A stretch of 64,000 nucleotides of DNA from Clostridiales bacterium (GCA_015258265.1 JABZIP010000005.1:1-64000); one strand, 5' to 3'; positions 8,394 through 18,492 are shown, counted from the stretch's first letter. Notes: generated by a model not told the origin, from the letters alone. Program-made: numbers and translations.

Positions 8394-10271
8394 TTATTGC
8401 CCCTCACCGCCGGCTTTTTTCTTGTATTGAGTATTGAGTGCGTTATATTCCTTGACCTTTTCGGTATATTGCGTATACAGCTTTTCATATTCGGCTTTTT
8501 TCTCATTCATTCTATCCAAATATTCTTGTTGATTGGTTTCAAAATATTTCGTGCTAAGCTCTGCAATCGCAATATTTGTAGCTTCTATTTCGTCTTCCAT
8601 TTCGGAAATTTCCATTTTTTGCACTTTCAATTTTTCCTGAACCGCTTTCAGGTCGTTAGTATCAATCTGCACAGGGGCAGTCTGTTCCCCGTGCGAAGAA
8701 GAAAATAATTGGACAATCACAAAAGCACTGCCGATAAACACAAGCGATAGTATTACAACGAGCGCTATAATCCATTTCTTCATACTTTGTCTATATTTGC
8801 TGTTCAGCTCCTCTATTTTGGATTGAAGCTCAAGTTCGTGGCGTTTTTGCAAATCCGCCATTATCAGCTTCATTCTTGCCGCTTCTTTTTCAGCGATTGC
8901 CGCTTCCTCTTCAAGTATGCGTTCCGCATACGGTCTGTCGTCCTTGAATCTCTCCTCAAGCGGATCAACCAGCTTCATTTCTTTATTCAGGACGCCTTGT
9001 ATCACTTCTTTGTAGTCTATCCCCGTGCGCTGCTTTTTTTTGAAAAACTCGTTTTTCCTTGTTCGTTCCAGTCTTTCAAGTTCTCCAAGCCCTGCCGGCA
9101 TTGCATAAATGCTGTTTTTGTCAAGCGCCCTGTTTCCCATTGCAGTTGCTGCCGCGTTTATACTCATTCGATGTTCTTCGTCCTGTTTCAGTATCTTATT
9201 CAATGTGTTAATCTCGCCCGATATGTATTCATCCTCAAAAAAGTCATTGAAAATTCTACATAGCTTCAGACTCTCATTATACATTCCGGCATTGCTCAAA
9301 ATCTTAGCAACCACAATAAACTTACCCGAGAACATCATGCGTAGCCTTGTATTCATCGAATGTTCAGCCGGAATTATGTTTCCGACTATTCGTTCAAAAT
9401 CCGGCACTACATTATCTATTACATAATTGTATGCGTCTATTGTCGCCAGTTTCTCTTCCATTGTAATATCATTTATTCCGCTTACATTGCTGAGTATGAC
9501 ATTATTCACATATTCGGCTTCTTTGACGAACCACTTTTCCAGCTTTTCGTAAAGCATATTTTGTATACGGGCAAACGGAAGTTGAGGTCGCTCAACCATT
9601 CCTATTATCGAATGTATATGAACAATCTCTTCTATATCTATCTTGCCGTTTATGCGATTTACTATTTCTCTGATTGGAAACAAAATATTATCTTTGAATT
9701 CATTATACAAAAATGTCATTTTATTATTATCTAGCGGTTCTATCCTGTTTTCGCTAAAAAACGCCCAAAATCTTCCCACAGATACATTGAGTAAATCATT
9801 TATAAGATTTAAGATTATTCCCCACTGTTCAGTCAGAGTGAAATTCCTGTCAAAAATACAAAGAAATATGTATTGTGCCAAAAAAGAATTGTAATCCGTC
9901 GTGGTAATAGTGTGCTTTTTTGCAAAAAACTCTATAAAATCCGCCTTGCTGCCCAAACGAGTCGCCTTTTCCGCGTCCGAAAACCAGAATATTTTATACA
10001 CATAGCTGTCTGAATGTTCCAGAGCATACAGCATCCTCTCCTGCGTCCTGTTCGGTACACCGAGTCTTGTTTTATCATATGGGGATTTGTACTTTTCCGG
10101 ATCCTCTTTCCAAAGTTGGTAAAGTGCCTCCAGTTCTTCCGGCGTATCAAATGTCGATGCTCCCAAAATCCTATACGGATTGTCTATAATCATCGGAAAC
10201 GCATCCTTAAACTCCTCGTTTTTACTTATGCCGGATATCAAATTGTCATAAGCTGATTGTCTAAGCGCCAT
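8394..10271 (-). CDS. Unrecognised membrane protein with N-terminal J-domain-like motif and coiled coils
   Basis: 625 residues, no family named with confidence. Near residues 29-60 the sequence NPYRILGASTFDTPEELEAL resembles the degenerate J-domain start seen in several bacterial proteins, and YKIFWFSD near residue 95 resembles the 'FWF' element that follows it. The middle (100-380) is mostly helical. Residues about 430-495 and 535-620 are strongly charged coiled coils on either side of one membrane helix (500-523). This predicts a cytoplasmic N-terminal part and an external coiled-coil tail. It follows a YcxB-like gene by 20 bases at the end of the C1/heme gene run. No enzymatic motif was seen. 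Confidence 0.7.
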   Translation of the reverse strand: MALRQSAYDNLISGISKNEEFKDAFPMIIDNPYRILGASTFDTPEELEALYQLWKEDPEKYKSPYDKTRLGVPNRTQERMLYALEHSDSYVYKIFWFSDAEKATRLGSKADFIEFFAKKHTITTTDYNSFLAQYIFLCIFDRNFTLTEQWGIILNLINDLLNVSVGRFWAFFSENRIEPLDNNKMTFLYNEFKDNILFPIREIVNRINGKIDIEEIVHIHSIIGMVERPQLPFARIQNMLYEKLEKWFVKEAEYVNNVILSNVSGINDITMEEKLATIDAYNYVIDNVVPDFERIVGNIIPAEHSMNTRLRMMFSGKFIVVAKILSNAGMYNESLKLCRIFNDFFEDEYISGEINTLNKILKQDEEHRMSINAAATAMGNRALDKNSIYAMPAGLGELERLERTRKNEFFKKKQRTGIDYKEVIQGVLNKEMKLVDPLEERFKDDRPYAERILEEEAAIAEKEAARMKLIMADLQKRHELELQSKIEELNSKYRQSMKKWIIALVVILSLVFIGSAFVIVQLFSSSHGEQTAPVQIDTNDLKAVQEKLKVQKMEISEMEDEIEATNIAIAELSTKYFETNQQEYLDRMNEKKAEYEKLYTQYTEKVKEYNALNTQYKKKAGGEGQ

Positions 10272-10291
10272 CTATTACCTCTCGTTTTCGG

Positions 10292-10822
10292 CTAAAGCCT
10301 TCTGTACTTTCCTTCAAACTTATTATGTATAAAATCTGCAAAATCATCCTTTATTTGCGGTGCAATATCTTTTTTACGAAGCATTGTCGCCTGCGAACGA
10401 CTGTAATAAAGTATATAGTATCCCTTTGTTTCAATCATCCCGTAAAATTCATTATAGCCCAGCTTGCTGACTATGTCTGAAAAAGACGCTTTCATAGTCA
10501 TATAATCATCGAAAAATTCCATTGTAGTGATGCTGCCTATCGCACCGCTCTTATCTTTTTTGATGCGTCCGCGATGACGAAATTCTATTTTCACAAGAGT
10601 TGCAACAACTACCAAAAGCAGCGATATTGCAAATGCCTCGACTATCCCGACTAAGCTAAGCATTTTGAATGTCGCAACCAAAACCGCCGTTCCTATAAGT
10701 GTAAATATGAAAAGTGGAATGAATATGGCTGAATTTTGCTTAAACGCACGAATGTACAAATAGTTGCGGTTGTCCACCTCTTCCATTTTCGTTTCGATAG
10801 TAAAATATTTTTCTTTTGCCAT
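10292..10822 (-). CDS. YcxB-like membrane protein
   Basis: 176 residues with two close membrane helices (about 34-72). The C-terminal domain has TMEFFDDYMTMKASFSDIVS, then an aromatic strand, then RKKDI and a final helix, the layout of the YcxB-like C-terminal domain. The function of this family is unknown. The ATG overlaps the hemL stop as TAATG and its ribosome site (GGAGG) lies within the last codons of hemL, so translation is coupled to heme gene expression. Confidence 0.7.
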   Translation of the reverse strand: MAKEKYFTIETKMEEVDNRNYLYIRAFKQNSAIFIPLFIFTLIGTAVLVATFKMLSLVGIVEAFAISLLLVVVATLVKIEFRHRGRIKKDKSGAIGSITTMEFFDDYMTMKASFSDIVSKLGYNEFYGMIETKGYYILYYSRSQATMLRKKDIAPQIKDDFADFIHNKFEGKYRRL

Positions 10823-12114
10823 TATGCCTCCAAAGCGAAATATGCTTTTACATCTTGCAATGTCTTTTCGATATCGGCTTTTGTATGTGCGTACGACATG
10901 AAGCCCGCTTCAAACTGAGCCGGTGCGAAATAATTTCCGGCGTTCAGCATATAGTTGAAATACCGTGCATACTCAGCTATGTCGGATTTCCTTGCAGTTT
11001 CATAATTATGCGGTTCGTCCTCAGCGAAGAACAAAGTTCCGATAGAACCTATACTGTTAACCACCGCCCCCGCTTTCGCATCTTTGACAATTTTCGCAAT
11101 TCCGCCGTAAAGCATATTGCCAAGCTCATTTATATGCTCATAAACCTTAGGATTGTCTTTCAAATAGTTGAGCTGCGCAAGACCTGCCGCCATTGCCACA
11201 GGATTTCCGCTCAGTGTACCCGCCTGATACACCTGCCCGAGCGGAGATACGCACTCCATTATATCTCTTCTACCGCCATACGCTCCTACCGGCATACCCG
11301 CACCTATAATCTTGCCAAAAGTTGTCATGTCCGGCTTTACACCGAAAAACTCCTGCGCTCCGCCAAGCGCGATTCTAAAACCCGTAATGACTTCATCAAA
11401 TATCAAAACGCTTCCGTACTTGTCGCACAACGCACGCAAGCCTTCGAGAAATCCTTCGCGAGGTGATACAACGCCCATATTAGCAGCAACCGGTTCGACT
11501 ATGATAGCCGCAATTTCTCCGCTAAACTGTTCAAACAGCCTTTTTACGCTTTCCAAATCGTTATATACAGCTACCAAAGTGTCGCTGACACATCCCTTAG
11601 TAACTCCGGCGCTATCCGGAGAACCTCCGCTTGCTATTAGCGCCGAACCCGACTTAACCAAAAGTGAATCGTTATGGCCGTGATAATTTCCCTCAAATTT
11701 GATTATCTTATCCCGTTTGGTATAACCGCGTGCAACTCTCAAAGCCGACATGGTCGCCTCTGTTCCGGAATTTACCATTCTAACCATTTCTATGGACGGC
11801 ACCAAGGAGCAAACAAGCTCCGCCATCTCGGCTTCTTTTGCCGTTGCCGCCCCAAAACTGAGTCCGTCTTTGATTGCCTTCGAAACTGCATCCCTCACTA
11901 TGTCCGCATTATTTCCAAGTATCATAGGTCCCCAAGAGCCTATATAATCTATATATTTATTGCCATCGGCATCGTAAATAAACTGTTTATCCGCTCTTTC
12001 GATAAATCTCGGTTCTCCACCAACCGCCGCAAATGCACGCGCAGGGCTGTTTACCCCGCCCGGTATATATTTTTTCGCTTTTGCAAATAATTCCTTTGAC
12101 TTATTTGTTTGCAT
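10822..12114 (-). CDS. hemL: Glutamate-1-semialdehyde 2,1-aminomutase
   Basis: 430 residues, full length. Class III aminotransferase fold; the PLP lysine lies in TFGKIIGAGMPVGAYGG (around residue 265), and GTEATMSALRVARGYTKRDK and DEVITGFR are family motifs. It makes 5-aminolevulinate from glutamate semialdehyde in the C5 tetrapyrrole route in the cytoplasm. The start overlaps the hemB stop (TAATG). HemA and later heme enzymes are not in this window, so the end product (heme, siroheme or corrinoid) cannot be assigned here. Confidence 0.95.
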   Translation of the reverse strand: MQTNKSKELFAKAKKYIPGGVNSPARAFAAVGGEPRFIERADKQFIYDADGNKYIDYIGSWGPMILGNNADIVRDAVSKAIKDGLSFGAATAKEAEMAELVCSLVPSIEMVRMVNSGTEATMSALRVARGYTKRDKIIKFEGNYHGHNDSLLVKSGSALIASGGSPDSAGVTKGCVSDTLVAVYNDLESVKRLFEQFSGEIAAIIVEPVAANMGVVSPREGFLEGLRALCDKYGSVLIFDEVITGFRIALGGAQEFFGVKPDMTTFGKIIGAGMPVGAYGGRRDIMECVSPLGQVYQAGTLSGNPVAMAAGLAQLNYLKDNPKVYEHINELGNMLYGGIAKIVKDAKAGAVVNSIGSIGTLFFAEDEPHNYETARKSDIAEYARYFNYMLNAGNYFAPAQFEAGFMSYAHTKADIEKTLQDVKAYFALEA

Positions 12115-13091
12115 TATCCTATTCTTCCTTCTTTTATCATCTTCGCAATTTCCTTGGCGAAATATGTAATCAAAATATCCGTTCCTGCTCTAAACATGCT
12201 AACCGTAGTTTCCGCTATTATCGCTTCTTCATCCACCATACCCGCCATAGCTGCAGCTTTTATCATCGCATATTCACCGCTCACACTATACGCAGCCACA
12301 GGTATATTTACATCTTCTTTAATAGCCTTTATAATATCCAGATACGAAAGAGCCGGCTTTACCATTAGAATATCCGCACCCTCAAGTACATCGAGTCTTG
12401 CCTCTTTTAGCGCTTCCCTCTTGTTGTGGTAATCCATCTGATAGGTTCGCCTATGTCCTTTAAAATTGTCCGAACCTGCCGCTTCTCGGAACGGTCCGTA
12501 AAAAGCTGATGCATATTTTGCAGAATACGCCATTATAGGAACATCCTCAAACCCTGCCGCATCCAGTCCTTTCCTTATCTCGAGAACTCTGCCGTCCATC
12601 ATATCGGACGGCGCAACCATATCCGCACCTGCTTTAGCCTGAGATATTGCCGTCTTTGCAAGTAACGGCAATGTCTTGTCGTTGTCAACGGTATCTCCTT
12701 TAGTAATTCCGCAGTGGCCATGCGATGTATACTCGCACATACAAACATCGCCTATTACATAAAGCTGCTTATACTCTTTCTTAATCGTCCTTATCGCTTC
12801 CTGCACTACACCGGTATCGCTATATGCACCGCTTCCGACTTCGTCTTTCACTTTTGGAGTTCCGAATACGATAATATTCTTTACCCCTGCCTGCATTATT
12901 TCGTCAAGCTCTTTTTTCACAGTATCGATGCTGTACCTATACTGACCGGGCATCGTAGAAATAGCCGTACGAATGTTTTCGCCCTCTTCAATAAAGATTG
13001 GGTATATCAAACTGTCCGCAGAAATTCTGGTTTCTCTTGTCAAGTTTCTTACATTGTCCGACAATCTAAGTCTTCTAGGTCTAATTAACAC
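12114..13091 (-). CDS. hemB: Porphobilinogen synthase (5-aminolevulinate dehydratase)
   Basis: 325 residues. The Schiff-base lysine motif MVKPALSYLD near residue 245 and AYSAKYASAFYGPFR near 190 are diagnostic. GDVCMCEYTSHGHCG (about 117-131) carries the cysteines of a zinc-type enzyme. It joins two 5-aminolevulinate molecules into porphobilinogen. The start codon is GTG at 13091, preceded by AAAGGAG, and lies inside the end of folD by a few bases. The pair hemB-hemL is in one unit with folate one-carbon genes. Confidence 0.95.
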   Translation of the reverse strand: MLIRPRRLRLSDNVRNLTRETRISADSLIYPIFIEEGENIRTAISTMPGQYRYSIDTVKKELDEIMQAGVKNIIVFGTPKVKDEVGSGAYSDTGVVQEAIRTIKKEYKQLYVIGDVCMCEYTSHGHCGITKGDTVDNDKTLPLLAKTAISQAKAGADMVAPSDMMDGRVLEIRKGLDAAGFEDVPIMAYSAKYASAFYGPFREAAGSDNFKGHRRTYQMDYHNKREALKEARLDVLEGADILMVKPALSYLDIIKAIKEDVNIPVAAYSVSGEYAMIKAAAMAGMVDEEAIIAETTVSMFRAGTDILITYFAKEIAKMIKEGRIG

Positions 13092-13939
13092 GATTCACTC
13101 CTTTCCGCCATAGCGACAACATGCGACATAAGTACAGTCGCAGTTACTGTTCCGACTCCACCCGGAACAGGTGATATTTTTGAAACTACACTTTCAACTT
13201 CCTCAAAATTAACATCTCCGCAAAGTTTTCCGTCCTCGCCCATGTTAATGCCCACATCTATCACGATTTGTCCTTCGCTTACATATTCCTTGTCAATCAG
13301 CTTTGCCTTACCGACAGCCGCAATCAAAATATCGGCTTCTTTGCAAATTTTACTGAGATTTTCCGATTTGCTATGGCAAATTGTAACCGTAGCATTCTCT
13401 TTTAAGAGCATCAATGCAAGTGGCTTGCCTACCACCAAACTTCTGCCGAGCACAACTGCTTTTTTCCCCTGCAATCGTATGTCGTAATGCTTTAAAATTT
13501 CCATACATGCCTTTGCAGTGCATGGCGGATTTCCTACTCCCGTATCCGCATAAATTCCGAGCATCGAAGCATCCGTTACGCCATCGGCATCCTTTTGCGG
13601 CGAAATAAGCTCAAGCACCTTTTTTTCATCAATATGGCTAGGTAGCGGTCTAAAAATTAGTATTCCGTGATTGTTATTGTCCGCATCTATTTTTCTTAAT
13701 TCGCCTGCAAGTTCCTCTTGAGTAATGTTTTCATCGTACAGTTTTTTGTTTACTTCAATCCCGAGCTTTTCAGCTTTTTTCAAAAGTCCTCGTTCGTACG
13801 ACAAATCCTCCGGTTTTTGACCGAGTCTAACCACACACAGCGTAGGTTCGGTTCCGCTATTTTTCAATTTTTCAATTTTTCCCTTAAGCTCATCGTCCAG
13901 TTTTTGCGCTACTGCCGCTCCGCTTAAAATTTCAGCCAT
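13085..13939 (-). CDS. folD: Bifunctional methylene-THF dehydrogenase / methenyl-THF cyclohydrolase
   Basis: 284 residues, the usual length. The catalytic lysine region is atypical (SYERGLLKKAEKLGI where YxxxK is usual), but the later motifs HGILIFRPLPSHIDE, KDADGVTD and VLGRSLVVGKPLA are clear, as is the final PVPGGVGTVTA. It interconverts methylene-, methenyl- and formyl-THF, directly downstream of formyl-THF synthetase. Together the two genes make C1-folate units from formate. The canonical motif is 'SxxYxxxK'; here the order SYERGLLKK retains Tyr and a Lys four residues later or so. Confidence 0.94.
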   Translation of the reverse strand: MAEILSGAAVAQKLDDELKGKIEKLKNSGTEPTLCVVRLGQKPEDLSYERGLLKKAEKLGIEVNKKLYDENITQEELAGELRKIDADNNNHGILIFRPLPSHIDEKKVLELISPQKDADGVTDASMLGIYADTGVGNPPCTAKACMEILKHYDIRLQGKKAVVLGRSLVVGKPLALMLLKENATVTICHSKSENLSKICKEADILIAAVGKAKLIDKEYVSEGQIVIDVGINMGEDGKLCGDVNFEEVESVVSKISPVPGGVGTVTATVLMSHVVAMAERSESC

Positions 13940-13960
13940 ATCCCCTCCGTAAAATTCTAA

Positions 13961-15658
13961 CTAAAATAATCCGCTAATAGTTCCAAAACTGTCTATATCT
14001 ATATTTTCAGCAGCAGGTACTTTTGGAAGCCCCGGCATAGTCATTATATCGCCTGTGAGCGCAACTACAAATCCCGCCCCCGCACAAATTTTAAGATTTC
14101 TTACCGTTATATCAAAACCTTCCGGTGCTCCCGTTTTCGCAGCGTCATCCGAAAAGCTGTATTGCGTTTTTGCAATACATACAGGCAATCCCGAAAATCC
14201 CAATTCCTCTATCTGCTTTAATTGTTTTTTGGCATTAGCCGTAAAGCTCACGCTATCCGCTCTATACACTTTTTTTGCAACGCTTTCAATCTTTTTATCT
14301 ATACTGTCCGTAATTTCATATACAAACTTGCAATTATTTTCCGCTTCGCATAATTCAAGCACTTGCTTAGCCAGCGATACTGCACCCTCGCCACCGTTTG
14401 CGTGTACATCGCTTAGGCAAACATTCGCACCGAGTTTGCGACACTCGTTTTCTATCAGCTCGATTTCCGCCTGTGTATCGGTTGGAAACTTATTGATTGC
14501 AACTACGGCATTAAGTCCGTATACCGTTTTGATATTCTCAAGATGCCTCAAAAGGTTTGGAATACCCTTTTGCAATGCTTCTAAATTTTCTGTTCCAAGC
14601 TCCGCCTTCGGTACGCCGCCATGATTCTTGAGCGCCCTAACCGTAGCCACCAAAACCACGCAAGCAGGCTTAATATCTGCACTTCTGCACTTAATGTCAA
14701 GAAACTTCTCCGCACCCAAATCGGCACCGAATCCCGCCTCGGTTACAACATAATCTGCAAGCGACATCGCCATTTTTGTAGCGATTACGGAATTGCATCC
14801 GTGCGCAATATTTGCAAAAGGTCCACCATGTATAAATACCGGATTATGCTCAAGTGTCTGTACCAGATTGGGTTTCATGGCATCTTTCAAAAGCGCGGCA
14901 ATCGCCCCTTCCGCTTTCAGCTCTCCCGCCGTTACAGGCTCGTCTTTACGATTGTAACCGATGATTATCTTTTTTACTCGCTCCTTCAAATCATCTATGC
15001 CGTTTGCAAGGCATAAAATAGCCATTATCTCACTCGCAACCGTAATATCGAAGCCGTCTTCTCTCGGAACTCCGTTTACTTTACCTCCAAGTCCGCATAT
15101 AATTTGACGAAGCTGACGATCGTTCATGTCAAGACATCTTTTCCAAGTAATTTTCCTCACATCTATGTCCAGCGCGTTTCCTTGATAAATGTGGTTGTCA
15201 ATGAGCGCCGCAAGCAAATTGTTCGCAGCTGTAATGGCGTGTATGTCCCCTGTAAAGTGCAGATTTATATCTTCCATAGGTACAACCTGTGCATAACCTC
15301 CACCTGCCGCACCGCCCTTTACTCCGAAAACAGGGCCTAACGACGGCTCTCTAAGCGCAGCAATAGCCTTTTTCCCCAGTTTGCAAAGTCCGTCCAAAAG
15401 TCCCACTGTTGTAGTTGTTTTGCCTTCCCCTGCAGGTGTCGGCGATATTGCAGTTACCAATATCACTTTCCCTTGCTTTGCATCTTTTCTTTCGTGTAAA
15501 ATATTATAATCTATTTTAGCCTTACTTTTACCGTAAGGTTCTACATATTTTTCTTCTATCCCTGCATTTTTTGCTATTTCATTTATATCCAGCTTCAATG
15601 CTTCCTGAGCTATCTGTATATCGCTTTTCAATTCGACCTCCGCTTTTTTTACATACAA
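13961..15658 (-). CDS. fhs: Formate--tetrahydrofolate ligase
   Basis: 565 residues, full length. The ATP site [14 protein letters not shown] is at about residues 72-85 and [20 protein letters not shown] follows, as in clostridial formyl-THF synthetases. It activates formate to 10-formyl-THF with ATP, in acetogens or in purine-fermenting and amino-acid-fermenting anaerobes. The start codon appears to be TTG at 15658, with AGGAG seven bases upstream. It heads a run of folD, hemB, hemL and further genes behind a strong promoter at 15683-15711. Confidence 0.96.
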   Translation of the reverse strand: MYVKKAEVELKSDIQIAQEALKLDINEIAKNAGIEEKYVEPYGKSKAKIDYNILHERKDAKQGKVILVTAISPTPAGEGKTTTTVGLLDGLCKLGKKAIAALREPSLGPVFGVKGGAAGGGYAQVVPMEDINLHFTGDIHAITAANNLLAALIDNHIYQGNALDIDVRKITWKRCLDMNDRQLRQIICGLGGKVNGVPREDGFDITVASEIMAILCLANGIDDLKERVKKIIIGYNRKDEPVTAGELKAEGAIAALLKDAMKPNLVQTLEHNPVFIHGGPFANIAHGCNSVIATKMAMSLADYVVTEAGFGADLGAEKFLDIKCRSADIKPACVVLVATVRALKNHGGVPKAELGTENLEALQKGIPNLLRHLENIKTVYGLNAVVAINKFPTDTQAEIELIENECRKLGANVCLSDVHANGGEGAVSLAKQVLELCEAENNCKFVYEITDSIDKKIESVAKKVYRADSVSFTANAKKQLKQIEELGFSGLPVCIAKTQYSFSDDAAKTGAPEGFDITVRNLKICAGAGFVVALTGDIMTMPGLPKVPAAENIDIDSFGTISGLF

Positions 15659-15682
15659 TTAAACACTCCTATCTAACTTTAT

Positions 15683-15711
15683 AGCATATATCCAAATGTC
15701 GAAAAAGTCAA
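15683..15711 (-). promoter_or_regulatory. Promoter of the fhs-folD-hemB-hemL run
   Basis: TTGACT (15706-15711) and TATGCT (15683-15688) with a 17-bp spacer on the minus strand, ending 25 bases before the fhs start codon. Confidence 0.75.
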
Positions 15712-15769
15712 GGTTTTGCGGTGAATTTGTAACGCTTTTCGTTTTTAATTATCTTTTTCTTTAAAGCGC

Positions 15770-15797
15770 TTGTATTTTAATTCATTTATGTTAAAAT
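15770..15797 (+). promoter_or_regulatory. Candidate promoter of argR-recN
   Basis: TTGTAT (15770-15775), 16-bp spacer and TAAAAT (15792-15797), about 65 bp before the argR ATG. A short palindrome TGTATACA lies just downstream, at 15797-15804, but does not clearly match an ARG box. Confidence 0.5.
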
Positions 15798-15860
15798 GTA
15801 TACAAGAAATCCGCAATAAAGCATTGCTTAAACTATGCATAATTGCAAGGGAGGATATGT

Positions 15861-16310
15861 ATGAGATACTCAAGACAAAACAAAATCCTGGAACTTATTA
15901 ACACCATGGATATAGGCACCCAAGAAAAACTTGCCTCTTTGCTACGCGAGAGCGGCTTTTTGGTAACTCAAGCTACGATTTCAAGAGATATTAAGGATTT
16001 GCAGCTCATCAAGATTTTATCCGGCGACGGCAAGTATAAATACGTTGTCGGAAATACGGAAAAAATTCCTCTTTCAGCGCGTTTATCCCGAATTTTCAAA
16101 GAAACTATCAAGTCTGTAACGCCCACGCAGGGAATTATAATCCTAAAGACGCTGCCGGGCTGCGCAAAGGCTGCCGGTGAAGCTATTGATTCTTTGGACT
16201 TTTCATACATTATAGGCTCTATCGCGGGCGACAATACCATAGCGGTATTCGTAGATGATCAAGACCATGTCGACTATGTCGTTGACATTTTTACAAAAAT
16301 GATGTCTTAA
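15861..16310 (+). CDS. argR: Arginine repressor
   Basis: 149 residues, the normal size. The N-terminal winged helix includes TQEKLASLLRESGFLVTQAT and ISRDIKDLQLIKI; the C-terminal domain has the arginine-binding GSIAGDNTIAVF. ArgR hexamers sense arginine and control its synthesis and breakdown. An upstream in-frame TTG at 15843 is possible, but GGAGG at 15850-15854 places the start at 15861. It is followed by recN after 11 bases, the common argR-recN order of Firmicutes. Confidence 0.95.
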   Translation: MRYSRQNKILELINTMDIGTQEKLASLLRESGFLVTQATISRDIKDLQLIKILSGDGKYKYVVGNTEKIPLSARLSRIFKETIKSVTPTQGIIILKTLPGCAKAAGEAIDSLDFSYIIGSIAGDNTIAVFVDDQDHVDYVVDIFTKMMS

Positions 16311-16321
16311 CAGGAGGTATT

Positions 16322-17989
16322 ATGCTCTCTCACATTCACATAAAGAATTTTGCCATAATTGAAGAAATCGACACTTCATTTGATTCCGGTTTGACCATGA
16401 TTACAGGGGAAACAGGTTCAGGTAAGTCTATCATAATTGAAGCTATCAGTTTAGTTTTAGGTAGCCGTGCAGATAACAGTTTCGTTCGCACAGGAGCAGA
16501 TAAGGCGCTTGTGGAGGTTTCGTTCGATGATTGTCCAAATTTCATATTTGACGAACTTGGAGAATCCGCCGAAGAATATGAGAATCAGCTTATAATACAA
16601 AGAGAATTGACATCTCAAGGCAAAAGCACTTGCAAAATTAACGGGAAACTGGTCCCTCTTTCAACATTGCGTCAAATTTCTTCGCATCTTGCCGATATAC
16701 ACGGGCAATACGATCATCAATCACTGCTAAACGAAGATTTGCATATAAATTTTTTAGATCTTTACGGCAGCGCCGAAGTTAAAAATCTAAAAGAAAAATT
16801 GGAAAAGGAGTTCCCCGAATATCAAAAGATTAAAGCTGCATACGAAAAATTGATTGCTGACGAAGATGCGGCAAGAGCTGCTCTCGAACTCAAAACGTTT
16901 GAGCTGGCAGAACTTGAAAAAGCCAACTTGCGTGAGGGCGAGGACGAAGAACTATATGAACAGATAAATCTATTACAAAATTCAGAAAAGATTTTCGGTA
17001 ATTTTTCAGATAGCTACAACTTGCTTTATAGTAGCGCCGGCTCTGTAATAGAAAAACTCGGACAAATCAAAGACCTTCTCATAGAGAATGCGGATTTTAA
17101 TGAGAAATTTGCAACTTTTGCTCAAATAAGCGAAGATGCTTACTATAAGCTCGAGGATTTGGCTTCCGAAATTCGGAATTCACGCGACAAAATTGATTTC
17201 TCCGAAGGAGAACTTGAAGATTTAATCATAAGGGAAACGGAACTCAAAATGCTTATGAGAAAATACCGCAAATCCCTACCCGATTTAATAAAATACCGAG
17301 ATTCGCTCGCTTTTGAGCTTGCAGAAAATACCGATATAGATTCGCAAAAAGAAAATTTGTTTAACAAATATACATCTTTCAAACAGGCAGTACTGTCGAC
17401 TTCGAGCGAGCTTTCCGCTCTCAGGCAAAAAATCGCAAGCTCGCTCGAGGCGGACATCGAACGAGAGCTCGCAGAGCTCTCGTTCAACAATGCTAAATTT
17501 TCCGTCGCTTTTGACACAAGCGCGGAAAATTTGTCCGCCTGCGGCATAGATAAGGTGCAATTTTTGCTGTCCGCAAATCGCGGAACGCCTGCAAAACCGC
17601 TGGCAAAAATTGCTTCCGGTGGAGAAATGAGCAGAATCATGCTTGCATTTAAAAATATACTTGCCGATTTCGACCAAATTCCTACTATGATTTTCGACGA
17701 AATTGATACAGGTATCAGCGGTATAGCCGCAAGTGTCGTAGCATCCAAGCTAAGACAGATTGCCAAATCTCATCAAATCATATGTATCACACACTTGCCG
17801 CAGATTGCCGCATCCGGAGATACCAATTTCGAAATACGAAAATCATCGGACGACTCCTCTACAAAAGTTGAGCTGAACAAGCTGTCCGAGGAAGAAAAAA
17901 TCAATGAAATTGCACGACTTCTCGGCGGCAAAGCTATTACAGATGTTACTCTAAAAAGCGCCGAGGAGCTTATTTCAGCTTCCCGCTAA
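16322..17989 (+). CDS. recN: DNA repair protein RecN
   Basis: 555 residues. SMC-like layout: Walker A GETGSGKSIII (about 31-41), coiled-coil arms in the middle, then the signature LAKIASGGEMSRIMLAFK and Walker B MIFDEIDTGISG, and CITHLPQIAA. RecN acts early at double-strand breaks, holding ends and sister molecules together. An AGGAGG is 5 bases upstream of the ATG. Its 3' end overlaps the convergent aroK by 20 bases. Confidence 0.96.
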   Translation: MLSHIHIKNFAIIEEIDTSFDSGLTMITGETGSGKSIIIEAISLVLGSRADNSFVRTGADKALVEVSFDDCPNFIFDELGESAEEYENQLIIQRELTSQGKSTCKINGKLVPLSTLRQISSHLADIHGQYDHQSLLNEDLHINFLDLYGSAEVKNLKEKLEKEFPEYQKIKAAYEKLIADEDAARAALELKTFELAELEKANLREGEDEELYEQINLLQNSEKIFGNFSDSYNLLYSSAGSVIEKLGQIKDLLIENADFNEKFATFAQISEDAYYKLEDLASEIRNSRDKIDFSEGELEDLIIRETELKMLMRKYRKSLPDLIKYRDSLAFELAENTDIDSQKENLFNKYTSFKQAVLSTSSELSALRQKIASSLEADIERELAELSFNNAKFSVAFDTSAENLSACGIDKVQFLLSANRGTPAKPLAKIASGGEMSRIMLAFKNILADFDQIPTMIFDEIDTGISGIAASVVASKLRQIAKSHQIICITHLPQIAASGDTNFEIRKSSDDSSTKVELNKLSEEEKINEIARLLGGKAITDVTLKSAEELISASR

Positions 17990-18482
17990 TCCTAAGTGCT
18001 TTCACAATCGCGTCTATGCACTCTTCAACCGTCATACCCGCTTCGCTTTTTAATGTCAAATCCGCATATTTTTCATATAGCGGCACTCTTTTATTGTACA
18101 AATCTTTTAAAGTTTCTCCTTTTGCCAAAGTTATTCCGCGCGTGCTGATATTATCCAGTCTGCGCTCTATTTCTTCAAATTCCACATCTATGTATATTAT
18201 AAGCCCGTCCTTTTTTAGATGCTCCATAGCGGAAGGATAGTAAATTGCGCTTCCTCCTGTTGATATTACAGTATCTCGGACATCCATTCCGCACAAAACC
18301 TTTTCTTCTACCTGTTTAAAATAATCGTTGCCTTTTTTATCGATTATATTTTGGAGCAGTTCTCCTTCTTTTTCCTGTATCAAAATATCTGTATCCACAA
18401 AATGCATACCTAAAGTTTTTGCAAGTATTACTCCGATAGTACTTTTGCCTGCTGCCGGCATTCCTATAAGCGTTAAGTTCAT
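17970..18482 (-). CDS. aroK: Shikimate kinase
   Basis: 170 residues. Walker A GMPAAGKSTIG (7-17), the shikimate-binding VDTDI (about 30-34) and STGGSAIYY near residue 75 are all present. It phosphorylates shikimate in aromatic amino-acid synthesis. The ATG follows AGGAGG. It lies just after the terminator of the ispH-rpsA gene, and no strong promoter is visible, so it may depend on read-through. No other aro gene is in the window. Confidence 0.93.
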   Translation of the reverse strand: MNLTLIGMPAAGKSTIGVILAKTLGMHFVDTDILIQEKEGELLQNIIDKKGNDYFKQVEEKVLCGMDVRDTVISTGGSAIYYPSAMEHLKKDGLIIYIDVEFEEIERRLDNISTRGITLAKGETLKDLYNKRVPLYEKYADLTLKSEAGMTVEECIDAIVKALRISGKLK

Positions 18483-18492
18483 ATTTCCTCCT

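Noticed and set aside
15797..15804. TGTATACA as an ARG box for argR autoregulation
   Set aside because: Only 8 bp match a palindrome and the wider sequence does not fit an ARG box convincingly.
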